The notes under the pieces were generated by a model. It was not told the DNA's origin and searched no databases. It saw only the letters and a program-made list of their open reading frames with translations. Below, in pieces: positions 46,654-55,484 of a stretch of 64,000 nt of DNA; position 1 is the stretch's first letter, and the number at the start of each line of letters is the position of its first letter. The DNA is taken from the NCBI GenBank assembly GCA_947503925.1, contig CANNFQ010000003.1, positions 248,001 to 312,000 on the forward strand. Reading direction: 5' to 3'. Source of the DNA: an uncultured Paracoccaceae bacterium. Its GTDB lineage: Bacteria; Pseudomonadota; Alphaproteobacteria; Rhodobacterales; Rhodobacteraceae. The position numbers and the translations under genes are program-made.

Positions 46654-47806
46654 AATCACTCTTGTCGCCGCAGCGGCAGCCGCAGGTGCCGTGGCATGGG
46701 CCGAGGTTCGTCAAGGCCGCCCGAATGCCGATTTCACCCCGGCCTTTGCCGCGCAAACCCGCGCGCCGGAACTGCTTGCCAGCCCGGTCACCGTGTCGAC
46801 ATTCGCCAGTGGGCTGGAAAACCCATGGGGTATCGCACCTTTGGGTAATGGTCAGTTTCTGGTGACGGAACGCCCCGGCGCCATGCGCCTGATCAATGCT
46901 GATGGCAGCGTGTCAGGTCCGTTGCCCGGCCTGCCGGATGTTGCGGCGGAAGGTCAGGGCGGGTTGCTGGATGTGGCCGTCTCGCCGCGTTTTGCGGAAA
47001 ATCGCCTGGTTTTCTGGACCTATGCAAAATCCGTGCGCGGCGGTCTCGTGACAGCGGCGGCCCGGGCGGAGCTTGGCCCGGATGGCCGATTGAACAACGT
47101 GCGCGATATCTTTGTGCAGGATAATCCCGCCCGAAATGGCCGTCATTTTGGCAGCCGGATCATTCCGATGGCTGACGGCACCGTCTGGATCACCACCGGG
47201 GATCGCGGTGCGGGGGACAACGGCACCCTGGTGCAGGACCCAAGCACGACCCATGGCAAGGTGATCCGCCTGAATGCAGATGGCAGCGTGCCCGCCGATA
47301 ACCCTTTTGTGGGCCGCGATGGCAATGATCAGGTCTGGTCATTAGGCCACCGCAACATGCAAGGGGCGGCGATTGGCCCCGATGGCGCGCTATGGACGAT
47401 CGAGCATGGGCCGCGCGGCGGGGATGAGCTGAACCGTCCGCAGGCAGGGCTGAATTATGGCTGGCCGGTCGTCAGCTATGGCATCAACTATCGCGGTTCG
47501 GCCGTTGGGTCAGGGCAGGCGCGTGCGGCGCAGTTTGAGGAACCAGTTTACTACTGGGACCCCGTTATCGCCCCCGGGGGCATGACGTTTTATGACGGTC
47601 CATATGCCGGCTGGCAGGGTGATCTGTTTATCGGATCGCTGAACCCCGGCGCGCTGGTTCGCCTGAAACTGTCAGGTGGTCAGGTCACGGGAGAAGAACG
47701 ATTACTGACCGATGTGGGCCGGGTGCGCGATGTGCAGGTGCTGCCAGATGGCGCCATCCTGGTCCTGACCGATGCAGGTGACGTATTGCGGGTTATGCCT
47801 GGATAG
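46643..47806 (+). CDS. PQQ-dependent sugar dehydrogenase (Asd/YliI-like), exported
   Basis: The 387-residue protein has a signal-like start ([19 protein letters not shown]) and a six-bladed propeller typical of soluble aldose/sorbosone dehydrogenases. Visible pieces are [33 protein letters not shown] and [11 protein letters not shown]. Such enzymes oxidise sugars in the periplasm with PQQ. It overlaps queG by 11 bp and meets the desaturase gene tail to tail with a 14-bp overlap. Confidence 0.9.
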   Translation: MIRKITLVAAAAAAGAVAWAEVRQGRPNADFTPAFAAQTRAPELLASPVTVSTFASGLENPWGIAPLGNGQFLVTERPGAMRLINADGSVSGPLPGLPDVAAEGQGGLLDVAVSPRFAENRLVFWTYAKSVRGGLVTAAARAELGPDGRLNNVRDIFVQDNPARNGRHFGSRIIPMADGTVWITTGDRGAGDNGTLVQDPSTTHGKVIRLNADGSVPADNPFVGRDGNDQVWSLGHRNMQGAAIGPDGALWTIEHGPRGGDELNRPQAGLNYGWPVVSYGINYRGSAVGSGQARAAQFEEPVYYWDPVIAPGGMTFYDGPYAGWQGDLFIGSLNPGALVRLKLSGGQVTGEERLLTDVGRVRDVQVLPDGAILVLTDAGDVLRVMPG

Positions 47807-48821
47807 GTTTACGCGCCGTCCGGAAGGAAACGAGCTGCCGGTTCTGCGCATCCCATAGGTCCAGTCGGGCGCATTTCAGGCTTTCCCAGATGGTCATCCG
47901 GCTGACTTCAACCAGTTCGCTGTGATCGCGCAGCACCTCTGTCAGCCGGTAAAACGGGATGCGGCTGTATAAGTGATGTACGTGATGGATGCCGATATTG
48001 GCGGTAAACCAGCGCAGGATCGGGGGTAAGTCGTAATGCGAACTGCCATGCAACGCCGCCTCATGTAGTTGCCAGTCGGGATGTGGATCCCAATGGGTCG
48101 TTTCAAACTGATGCTGGACATAGAACAGCCAGACCCCGATGGATGCAGCAATCAGCGTGGTCGGCAAAAACACCAGAAACAGCGCCTGCAACCCGCCGAA
48201 ATATATGATCGCCGCAAGGACCAACCCGGCGGCCAGATTGGTGCCCATCGCGCTGATCCAGTATTTCCGGCCCTGGTTCATCAAACCCAGCGGCAGCCGG
48301 TTTTGCAGGATAAACAGATAGGTCGGCCCCAGGCCGAACATCACAATCGGATGCCGATATGCCCGATAGAGCCAGCGTCCGAATGGTGTGCGTTGGTGGT
48401 ATTCCTCTACCGTCAGAGTCATGACGTCGCCGATCCCCCGGTAATCAAGGTCACCCGCATGGCTGTGATGGATCGAATGGGTGCGGCGCCAGACATCATA
48501 AGGCGTCAATGTCACCACCCCCAGGGCCCGGCCGATCCAGTCACTGACGGTCCGGTTACCAAGGAATGATCCATGCCCGCAATCGTGTTGGATACAGAAC
48601 AGCCGCAGCAAGAACAGACCGTTAAGCGCCGAAATCCCGAATGCGCCCAGATAGCTGTATTGCGCGACCCAGCAGGCCAAAACCCATAGGGCCACGAAGG
48701 GCACGAGGCTGACCCCCAGTTCGAAGCTGCTGCGCAGTGAATTTGGTTCCCGATATTTTGCGAGCACCTGCACCCAGTCACGGGCATTCATGTTGGGCTG
48801 TTCAGCGACGTTTTCTTGCAT
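47793..48821 (-). CDS. Membrane fatty acid desaturase
   Basis: The 342-residue membrane protein has all three histidine boxes of acyl-lipid desaturases: HDCGH, HSIHH and HHVHH. Two hydrophobic hairpins lie between them. It introduces double bonds into membrane lipid acyl chains. It is an isolated gene between convergent and divergent neighbours. Confidence 0.93.
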   Translation of the reverse strand: MQENVAEQPNMNARDWVQVLAKYREPNSLRSSFELGVSLVPFVALWVLACWVAQYSYLGAFGISALNGLFLLRLFCIQHDCGHGSFLGNRTVSDWIGRALGVVTLTPYDVWRRTHSIHHSHAGDLDYRGIGDVMTLTVEEYHQRTPFGRWLYRAYRHPIVMFGLGPTYLFILQNRLPLGLMNQGRKYWISAMGTNLAAGLVLAAIIYFGGLQALFLVFLPTTLIAASIGVWLFYVQHQFETTHWDPHPDWQLHEAALHGSSHYDLPPILRWFTANIGIHHVHHLYSRIPFYRLTEVLRDHSELVEVSRMTIWESLKCARLDLWDAQNRQLVSFRTARKPIQA

Positions 48822-48954
48822 ACGAAACTTCTTATGATGGTTTGGTGACGGATAGCTTAATGGTCGCAGCTAACAAGCGAAAAAGGCTTCAATGTGGTCG
48901 GACCGCGGCATAGGGTGCGCCTAAAGGCCCAGAGTGCCGCAAATAAGGAACACA

Positions 48955-49878
48955 ATGATGCAGCCGCTGCGGGGCATTTTGTTCAAAGTCATGTCGGTTT
49001 GCATGTTCATGGGGATGGCATCGCTGGTCAAAGCGGCTTCTGCCGAGGTGCCACCGGGGCAAGCGGTTTTCTTTCGTTCCTTCTTCGCCTTGCCGATCAT
49101 TCTGGGTTGGCTCGCCCTGCGCGGCGAGTTGCGGGATGGCTGGAAGACGGCCAATCCCATGGGTCACATCTGGCGCGGCCTGATTGGCACATCCGCCATG
49201 GGGTTGGGGTTTACCGGGCTGGGGCTGCTTCCCCTGCCCGAGGTCACGGCGATAGGTTATGCCGCCCCTTTGCTGGTTGTCATCTTTGCCGCAATGTTCC
49301 TGAACGAAGAGGTGCGGGCCTTTCGTCTAAGTGCCGTGGCCATGGGCATGATGGGGGTGCTGATCGTGCTTTCCCCCCGTCTGTCTGTAGGTGCATCACT
49401 GAATGTGTCGGAAACACTGGGCGCAGTGGTGGTGTTGATGGGCGCGGTGCTGGCTGCACTGGCGCAGGTCTTTGTGCGCAAGCTAGTCGCTACTGAAGAC
49501 ACGGCCGCGATCGTGTTCTGGTTCACGATCACATCATCAGTCCTTTCGCTGCTCACATTACCCTGGGGTTGGGCCACCCCTGGCTGGCCAGTCGCGCTGA
49601 TGCTGATCTGCGCCGGGTTGCTGGGCGGTGTTGGTCAGATCCTTTTGACATCCAGTTATCGCTATGCCGACGCATCGCTGGTGGCCCCGTTTGACTACAC
49701 ATCAATGATCCTCGCACTGACCATCGGCTATCTGATCTTTGACGAGGTGCCGACCACCACCATGCTGATGGGGGCCGCAATCGTCATTGGGGCAGGCGTG
49801 CTGATTATCTGGCGTGAACGGCAACTGGGTCTGAAACGGGCACGGCAGCGCAAGGCGACGGGCAATGTTGGCGGCTAA
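48955..49878 (+). CDS. EamA/DMT family transporter
   Basis: This 307-residue protein has ten hydrophobic segments in two EamA repeats (QAVFFRSFFALPIILGWLAL in the first). AAGGA lies about six bases ahead of ATG 48955; a GTG at 48934 is less likely. It is related in type but not closely to the EamA protein at 17487. The cargo is unknown. Confidence 0.88.
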   Translation: MMQPLRGILFKVMSVCMFMGMASLVKAASAEVPPGQAVFFRSFFALPIILGWLALRGELRDGWKTANPMGHIWRGLIGTSAMGLGFTGLGLLPLPEVTAIGYAAPLLVVIFAAMFLNEEVRAFRLSAVAMGMMGVLIVLSPRLSVGASLNVSETLGAVVVLMGAVLAALAQVFVRKLVATEDTAAIVFWFTITSSVLSLLTLPWGWATPGWPVALMLICAGLLGGVGQILLTSSYRYADASLVAPFDYTSMILALTIGYLIFDEVPTTTMLMGAAIVIGAGVLIIWRERQLGLKRARQRKATGNVGG

Positions 49879-49946
49879 TCGCAGGAACGGTTTTGGCGAA
49901 TCCCCTTGGCCTGTGATAGGCTAGCCCTGTCACAACGGAGGATGAG

Positions 49947-50132
49947 ATGAGCAAACATGTTCTCGACAGACCGAAGGTTGTAAGTAATCAGATGTTGCGG
50001 CGCGCCATGGCGATCAAGCGCAGAGCCCTGCCACAGTCAGGCAGCCTGAGCCTGCAACGGCGGCATCGCCAAGCCACCGCCCAACGGCGCTTGCAGCATT
50101 TTTTGCGTATTGAGCGTGATGTGAATAGCTAA
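49947..50132 (+). CDS. Small basic protein, 61 aa, unknown
   Basis: A short ORF with a strong ribosome binding site (GGAGGATGAG just before the ATG) and a terminator 20 bp after its stop. It is rich in Arg, Lys and Gln (QRRHRQATAQRRLQHFLR) and has no membrane segment. These signals make it more convincing than a random ORF. The function is unknown; a nucleic-acid-binding peptide would fit the charge. Confidence 0.6.
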   Translation: MSKHVLDRPKVVSNQMLRRAMAIKRRALPQSGSLSLQRRHRQATAQRRLQHFLRIERDVNS

Positions 50133-50153
50133 ACGCGATAGTATGATATCAAG

Positions 50154-50185
50154 AAAAAAGGGCGCCAGATCACGCGCCCTTTTTT
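50154..50185 (+). terminator. Rho-independent terminator after the 61-aa gene
   Basis: GGGCG and CGCCC pair (50160-50164, 50175-50179), extended by an A run on the left and a T run on the right, so it could work in both directions. Confidence 0.88.
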
Positions 50186-50371
50186 GCCCTTGCTGGCACC
50201 GCACAGCGGCGAAATACAAAAGTTTTCCTTTGAAATCAAACCGGAACCCAGATTCCGATAAATCCGTGCCAATCAGCACAGAGCGGTTACCGATGGCGGG
50301 TTAACGTAGGGTCAGTTGTTACCGAGTGCTTCGTTTTTTCTACCACTCAGATTTTTTTCAGGAGAAGTCCA

Positions 50372-50923
50372 ATGAATGCAATTACTGCGATCACCCCTCA
50401 TGCCCAGTTGGCTATTGCGTCAAGTGAAAGCGCCAACACTTACAAGGTTACGCAAAAGCGGGGCACCGTTTCCGGTGTCGGCGCAAGCGTGTCAGGCGCC
50501 GGGGCTTGGGTCAAACTCAAAGGCGGAATGGATTTTGAGATCTATTCGCTCAATTCATCCAAAACATATAATGAGATGCGTTCCAAATACAGCATTGGTG
50601 GCGGCGTCAGCGGCTTTTTTGGCTGGCTGGTCGGCAATGCCCACGCTGACAAGTACAAGGAAGAGATCCAAAAGACTTTCAAAGAGGTAACAAGCACCCA
50701 GAAAGTCAGTGGCCATGTCGATATCGAGATGATGGTCAGCGGCATCTATCCCAACGTGCAGGTTGATGCGTCAGCCTATATTCTTGTGCTGCAGGTCGAA
50801 GACAGCCAGGGCAACACATTCAACATTGCCGCAAGTGGCGACCCTGCCGCCGATACCGGTGCGCAAGATGGCAGCGGCAATTCACTGCCCACCGAAGGCA
50901 ACAACAGCACCATTACGCTGTAA
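50372..50923 (+). CDS. Unknown 183-aa protein, first of a pair
   Basis: The ORF starts after CAGGAGA and encodes a protein without a signal peptide or clear membrane helix. It has a Gly/Ser-rich patch (GTVSGVGASVSGAGAWVK), a GGGVSGFFGWL hydrophobic segment and a beta-type second half. The acidic, low-complexity tail ends NNSTITL. I do not recognise the family. A hairpin separates it from the next gene, and the pair probably belongs together. Confidence 0.72.
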   Translation: MNAITAITPHAQLAIASSESANTYKVTQKRGTVSGVGASVSGAGAWVKLKGGMDFEIYSLNSSKTYNEMRSKYSIGGGVSGFFGWLVGNAHADKYKEEIQKTFKEVTSTQKVSGHVDIEMMVSGIYPNVQVDASAYILVLQVEDSQGNTFNIAASGDPAADTGAQDGSGNSLPTEGNNSTITL

Positions 50924-50932
50924 GGCGCCAAT

Positions 50933-50975
50933 GACGTCAGGCATGTTTTTTCCCGTGCATGTCTGGCGTCCATTT
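50933..50975 (+). terminator. Imperfect hairpin with T tract between the two unknown genes
   Basis: GACGTCAGGCATG and CATGTCTGGCGTC pair over 13 positions with two imperfect pairs around a 12-base loop, and are followed by CATTTTT. It could end transcription of the first gene in part. It argues for starting the next CDS at 50991 and not at 50931. Confidence 0.6.
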
Positions 50976-50990
50976 TTACAGGTTGTCATT

Positions 50991-51692
50991 ATGGGCCTTT
51001 CATCACTCAACCTGATTTCGTTACCCACCGGACTGATTGATCGCAACGCGCAGATTGCGCTGGCCGAGAACACGCAACAGTTGGGCCGATCCAGACGGCA
51101 GGCTGCCGGTGTCATCCATAATGGTCATTGCAGCGTTACCGCCACGATCGCCCCCGGCAGTGGCGGCAAGATCGCTTTGAGCTTTGAGATGGAAGTGCCG
51201 AGCGTCACTGCCCCATCCTTTGCAAGATTGCGCGATACGCTGAGCCCGATCCTTGCCCCGAAACCGTCAGAGCAAAGCGTCGCGACGCGCGCAGGTATCC
51301 CACCCGCGCCCCCGGCGCCTGCGGCCAGCCGCATGGCGGCATATGCCGCGACCCTGTTTGCGGATCTGTTCTTTGACGGTCATGTCGACCTTGAGGTTGA
51401 CCATCCCTTTGATGCGATGAACGGCCAAAACGTTCCCCGGACCCAAGCCGTATATGCTGTGCGCGGGACCAACCTAGGGGTGCTGCGCCTATCCGGCACG
51501 ATCGAGGTCAGCGCCGATTTCGACGGTGCCGAAACCCAAGTCTATGTCCCGGTGACAGCCATAGCCTATGATGACGGAGTCACAATTCCCTTCGCCGGCT
51601 ATGCCGAAACTGCATTGATCGATGCCAAGGCCCAGCGTCTGTCGGTTGCGATGCCGCAGATGTTCTGGGAGCTGTTGCCCGACGATGGGTGA
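50991..51692 (+). CDS. Unknown 233-aa protein, second of a pair
   Basis: The ATG at 50991 lies after the hairpin and is preceded by AGGTT; upstream in-frame starts would run through the hairpin and the previous gene. The product has an alanine/proline-rich middle (PPAPPAPAASRMAAYAATLF) and a beta-rich end, no signal peptide and no recognised domain. It may be a partner of the 183-aa protein. Confidence 0.65.
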   Translation: MGLSSLNLISLPTGLIDRNAQIALAENTQQLGRSRRQAAGVIHNGHCSVTATIAPGSGGKIALSFEMEVPSVTAPSFARLRDTLSPILAPKPSEQSVATRAGIPPAPPAPAASRMAAYAATLFADLFFDGHVDLEVDHPFDAMNGQNVPRTQAVYAVRGTNLGVLRLSGTIEVSADFDGAETQVYVPVTAIAYDDGVTIPFAGYAETALIDAKAQRLSVAMPQMFWELLPDDG

Positions 51693-51747
51693 TCGTCGGA
51701 CAATCAGGGTGCAGGTAGATCCGAAATTCGCAGGCTGATGATGTTCG

Positions 51748-52617
51748 TCAGCTTCGCACCAGCTTCTCATACTCTTCGGAGATATCCCGCGTCATCGCGC
51801 CGACCTCAAAATTGTAGTCGCCAATCTGTCCCACCGGTGTGACTTCTGCCGCTGTGCCGGTCAGCCAGCATTGCTCAAAACCCTCCAGCTCTTCGGGCAT
51901 GATGACCCGTTCGTGGACCTTGACCTGATGCTTTTGCAGCATGCCGATAACCGTCTGCCGGGTCAGACCATTCAGGAAGGCATCTGCCTTGGGTGTATGC
52001 ACCTCTCCATCTTTGACGAAGAACATGTTCGCGCCGGTCGCTTCGGCCACGTAACCGCGATAGTCGAACATCATCGCGTCGGAACAACCTTTCGCCTCGG
52101 CCGCGTGTTTCGACATGGTCGCGATCATGTAAAGGCCGGCGGCCTTGGCCTGTGACGGGGCGGTTTCAGGGCTGGGCCGTTTCCATTTGGCGATGTCGAG
52201 TTTTGCGCCCTTCATCTTGGCATCGCCATAGTAGTTGCCCCATTCCCAGACAGCGACAGCCATATGGACAGGGTTACGGGCAGAGGCGACACCCATATCC
52301 TCACCTGCGCCGCGCCATGCAACGGCGCGGACATAGGCGTCGGTCAATCCGTTCGCTTCCAGCGCCGCCTGTTTGGCCGCTTCGATTTCGTCCACTGTGT
52401 ATGGGATATCGAAATCGATCAGCTTGCCGGATGTGATCAGCCGTTCGGAATGCTCGCGCGACAGGAAGATCTTGCCATCATAGCACCGTTCGCCCTCAAA
52501 CACTGAAGAAGCATAGTGCATCGCATGGGTCAGGATGTGGACATTGGCGCTGCGCCAATCGACCAACTGGCCGTCCATCCATATTTTCCCATCTCTGTCA
52601 TCATATGCAGTAGCCAT
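51748..52617 (-). CDS. ilvE: Branched-chain amino acid aminotransferase
   Basis: The 289-residue protein is a fold type IV PLP enzyme with HAMHYASSVFEGERCY, a lysine in SQAKAAGLYMI, EATGANMFFV and LNGLTRQTVI, as in IlvE. It carries out the last step of Val/Leu/Ile synthesis. ATG 52617 follows GGAGG and is preferred over 52629. It is divergent from a MarR gene. Confidence 0.93.
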   Translation of the reverse strand: MATAYDDRDGKIWMDGQLVDWRSANVHILTHAMHYASSVFEGERCYDGKIFLSREHSERLITSGKLIDFDIPYTVDEIEAAKQAALEANGLTDAYVRAVAWRGAGEDMGVASARNPVHMAVAVWEWGNYYGDAKMKGAKLDIAKWKRPSPETAPSQAKAAGLYMIATMSKHAAEAKGCSDAMMFDYRGYVAEATGANMFFVKDGEVHTPKADAFLNGLTRQTVIGMLQKHQVKVHERVIMPEELEGFEQCWLTGTAAEVTPVGQIGDYNFEVGAMTRDISEEYEKLVRS

Positions 52618-52655
52618 CTCAGCCTCCATCGAATTTGCATTTGTTACGCATATAG

Positions 52656-52685
52656 GTCCGTTTCGGACATAAAATTGCGCAATTT
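52656..52685. promoter_or_regulatory. Two palindromes in the ilvE/marR divergent region
   Basis: GTCCG-TTT-CGGAC (52656-52668) and the 14-base perfect palindrome AAATTGCGCAATTT (52672-52685) lie side by side between ilvE and the MarR gene. Either could be the MarR operator. Their closeness to the ilvE start suggests that ilvE may also be affected. Confidence 0.45.
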
Positions 52686-52763
52686 CTGCATTTCGCTAAC
52701 AGTTGATTCTTGGAATGTCAACAAAGCTGACGTATTGTGATCTGAAAGCAAGGAGAGAGGTCG

Positions 52764-53270
52764 ATGCCGGAAGGATCGTCGCCACCAATGGGGCAAAGCC
52801 TGCTGTTTCTGACAGATGAGCAGCTGCGCAAAGGCATCGAGGCGATGTTTTTCGCCTATCGTGGCTTCACGGCGGATCCTGATCGTATCCTTGCCCAGAA
52901 ATCCTATGGCCGCGCCCATCACCGGGCGATCCATTTCATCCATCGCAGCCCGGGTACAACCGTCAACAACCTGCTATCGATACTTGGTGTGACAAAACAA
53001 TCGCTTAATCGTGTGTTGCGCACCTTGATCGAAGACGGTTTGGTAGCAAGCACTGTTGGCACAAGGGACAAACGCGAACGCCATCTGCACTTGACCACAG
53101 AAGGTGCGGCGTTGGAACGTGAACTATCGGATGCCCAGCGCGACCGGATGCGGGCGGCCTATCGGGCCGCTGGGCCAGCCGCCGTTGCCGGGTTTCGCCA
53201 GGTGCTTGAGGCGATGATGGATGACGAAACCCGCCATCACTATGAGGCGATGAAGGAAAAAACTGAATGA
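52764..53270 (+). CDS. MarR family transcriptional regulator
   Basis: The 168-residue protein has a MarR winged helix with the recognition region LLSILGVTKQSLNRVLRTLI and the wing DKRERHLHLTTEGA. It overlaps the response regulator gene by 4 bp (ATGA), so the two are translated together, an uncommon MarR-plus-OmpR arrangement. No sensor kinase is adjacent. Confidence 0.9.
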   Translation: MPEGSSPPMGQSLLFLTDEQLRKGIEAMFFAYRGFTADPDRILAQKSYGRAHHRAIHFIHRSPGTTVNNLLSILGVTKQSLNRVLRTLIEDGLVASTVGTRDKRERHLHLTTEGAALERELSDAQRDRMRAAYRAAGPAAVAGFRQVLEAMMDDETRHHYEAMKEKTE

Positions 53271-53968
53271 GCGTTGATGATGCCCACCTGTTGATTGTTG
53301 ATGATGATGAACGCATCCGTGGCCTGTTGCAGAAATTTCTGATGCGCAGCGGTTTTCTGGTCAGCACCGCCCGCGATGCTGCGCATGCCCGGCGTGTTTT
53401 GTCGGGGCTGGAGTTCGATTTGATTGTGCTGGATGTGATGATGCCGGGTGAGGACGGCATGGCCCTCTGCCGTGATCTGCGCAAGACCATAACCACCCCG
53501 ATCATGCTGCTGACCGCCAAAGGCGAAACCGATGATCGGATCACCGGGCTTGAGGCGGGGGCGGATGATTACCTCGCCAAGCCTTTTGAGCCCAAGGAAC
53601 TGCTTCTGCGTATCAATGCCATCCTGCGCCGCGTCCCATCAGCCGAACCCGCCGTTGTGCTGCCCAAAGTCCTGAACATGGGCCCGGTCCGCTATGACAT
53701 TGAACGAGGTGAAATGTGGGAGGGCGAAAAGCTCGTCCGCCTGACGGCGACGGAAAGCCAGCTGATGCGCATCTTTTCCGGCTGTCCGGGGGAGGCCGTG
53801 ACCCGTGCCCGTCTGGTCGAAGAGCTCAGCCGATCCGGCGGCCAGACCCAGGAACGGGCGGTGGATGTGCAAATCACCCGGCTGCGGCGCAAGATCGAGG
53901 TTGACCCCAAACAACCCCGTTACCTGCAGACGGTGCGGGGTGCGGGGTATATGCTGGCACCGGAGTGA
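53267..53968 (+). CDS. OmpR family response regulator
   Basis: The 233-residue protein has a receiver domain (acidic DDDE start, phospho-Asp in LIVLDVMMPGEDG, Lys in DYLAKPFEP) and a C-terminal winged helix (QERAVDVQITRLRRKIE). It is an orphan here: no kinase gene follows. It is translationally coupled to the MarR gene. Confidence 0.92.
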   Translation: MSVDDAHLLIVDDDERIRGLLQKFLMRSGFLVSTARDAAHARRVLSGLEFDLIVLDVMMPGEDGMALCRDLRKTITTPIMLLTAKGETDDRITGLEAGADDYLAKPFEPKELLLRINAILRRVPSAEPAVVLPKVLNMGPVRYDIERGEMWEGEKLVRLTATESQLMRIFSGCPGEAVTRARLVEELSRSGGQTQERAVDVQITRLRRKIEVDPKQPRYLQTVRGAGYMLAPE

Positions 53969-54088
53969 TAGCTCCGATGCCGTAGATCGTGGCCCAATTG
54001 CAACGGCTGCATTGAACCTGTTTCAAACCCAAAAGCTGCCAAATTTCTGACTTGTTTCGTTAATAGCAACAATCGCGAAGGTTCATGA

Positions 54089-54979
54089 TTGACCGGAGTG
54101 ATTGCGTTGAAACGATTTGCCTGCCTTCCATCCTTCATCGGTGCCTTAGCGCTTTTGGCCGGGTTTGTGGGTCCGCAAGGCGCCGCGGCCGAAGAAAAAC
54201 CGATCTTTGACCAAGTGGTCGAGATCGTTGGGTCAGAACGCGGCACGGTTCGCAAATGGATTTACGCCCCAAAAGTGACCGTGATCCATGAGGGCGACCC
54301 GCAGCGCGATCAGATCAACAGTATCGTCGAGATGGTCAATGCCCAGATCCCTGATTTTCCCGGTGTCGGTGCCATCGAGTTTTTCGACCTGTCCCAATTT
54401 GATCGCCGCCTTGCCGGTAACACCCATTTCCGCATGCCCCGTGTCGATTTTGACGGGGTCGAGGGCAATATCGTCCGCGCCTTGTTCAAGGGCGAAGAAG
54501 AGGCGCAGAATATCGTTCTGACCGGCAGTATCTTTATCTTTCTGACGGGGTTGGAAACCGGCATCACTCTGGGCGCGCTAACACAAAGCACCCAATCGCT
54601 AAGCCGTCAATTCGCGGAAGGCGCGCAGACAAAATGCTATTTCCATCTGATGTCCAAGGATGATGAGTTGCGGGCAGGTTTCATCTTTATCAATAACGAG
54701 GACGCCCATACCCCTATCGCTGAATGCCTGTACGAGGAATTCATGCAAACGCTGGGTCTGTTAAACGACTCGCGTGGGTCATCTGTCTTTACTTTCGACA
54801 ATTCCGGCGACGTGCGTGCCGACCGCACACCGGATTTCCGACTTTTGCAGGCGCTATATGATCGTCAGGTTGCGGCCGGTGATGCGGCAGAAAAAGTGGC
54901 TCAGCTTTATCTTGGGTTGGATACGGCTTATCAGCTCACGTCGGCGCCGTCAGAAACTGCGGTGGCACAAGATCAGTGA
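54089..54979 (+). CDS. DUF2927 domain-containing exported protein
   Basis: A 296-residue protein with a hydrophobic leader (LPSFIGALALLAGFVGPQGAAA) and a DUF2927 body with a conserved cysteine pattern. The TTG at 54089 has AAGG seven bases upstream and is preferred; GTG 54098 is an alternative. It ends convergently with kptA, sharing 44 bp. The function is unknown. Confidence 0.8.
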   Translation: MTGVIALKRFACLPSFIGALALLAGFVGPQGAAAEEKPIFDQVVEIVGSERGTVRKWIYAPKVTVIHEGDPQRDQINSIVEMVNAQIPDFPGVGAIEFFDLSQFDRRLAGNTHFRMPRVDFDGVEGNIVRALFKGEEEAQNIVLTGSIFIFLTGLETGITLGALTQSTQSLSRQFAEGAQTKCYFHLMSKDDELRAGFIFINNEDAHTPIAECLYEEFMQTLGLLNDSRGSSVFTFDNSGDVRADRTPDFRLLQALYDRQVAAGDAAEKVAQLYLGLDTAYQLTSAPSETAVAQDQ

Positions 54980-55469
54980 GCCAGACGCCATTATCGGCCT
55001 GAAAGAACTGGTGGCCCAATTGATGCATGTCAAACGCATCGACAGTCAGAACGACAGGTTTGCCATGCCGCATCCCAACATTAGTTGCAGTATCCGCATC
55101 CAGTGACAGATGCACCTGCTGCCTGCGCCCGGGTTTCAGCCCCTCTGCCATGATCACCGCAACAGATTTCGCGGCCGTTCCGTGAAACAGCGTCGCGGGT
55201 GGCTCCGCTGGGATCAACCCCAATTCCACTGCGACAGAGTGGCCCTGCGCCGCCCGTATCCGGGTACCATCATTCGAGAGAGTGAACCGTTTCTTATCAG
55301 AGGTCGCGACAATCTGTTCGAGCGTCGCCCGGTCGATTTTCTGGCCCGCCTTAGCGCAGCCTGCTAACAGATCGTCGATGGGAACCCATCCCTGCGGGTC
55401 CAGTGTCACCCCGGCCTTTTCGGGTGCGTGGCGCAGCACAAGGCTGAGAAATTTGCTTTGTTGTTTCAT
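54936..55469 (-). CDS. kptA: RNA 2'-phosphotransferase (Tpt1/KptA)
   Basis: The 177-residue enzyme has the family layout: SKFLSLVLRHAPEKAGV and WVPIDDLL in the N-terminal lobe, LFHGTAAKSVAVI and an HLSLDADTATNVG segment in the NAD-binding lobe. Tpt1 removes an internal 2'-phosphate from RNA with NAD+ as acceptor. As the last gene of the rsr-rtcB operon it can finish repair of RNA ends left by other ligation routes. Confidence 0.93.
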   Translation of the reverse strand: MKQQSKFLSLVLRHAPEKAGVTLDPQGWVPIDDLLAGCAKAGQKIDRATLEQIVATSDKKRFTLSNDGTRIRAAQGHSVAVELGLIPAEPPATLFHGTAAKSVAVIMAEGLKPGRRQQVHLSLDADTATNVGMRHGKPVVLTVDAFDMHQLGHQFFQADNGVWLTDLVPPQFLTAPT

Positions 55470-55484
55470 ATGTTTGGGGGCGAC

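Noticed and set aside
50763..50990. A longer start for the second unknown gene
   Set aside because: It would overlap most of the end of the preceding gene and read through the hairpin; the 50991 start is cleaner.
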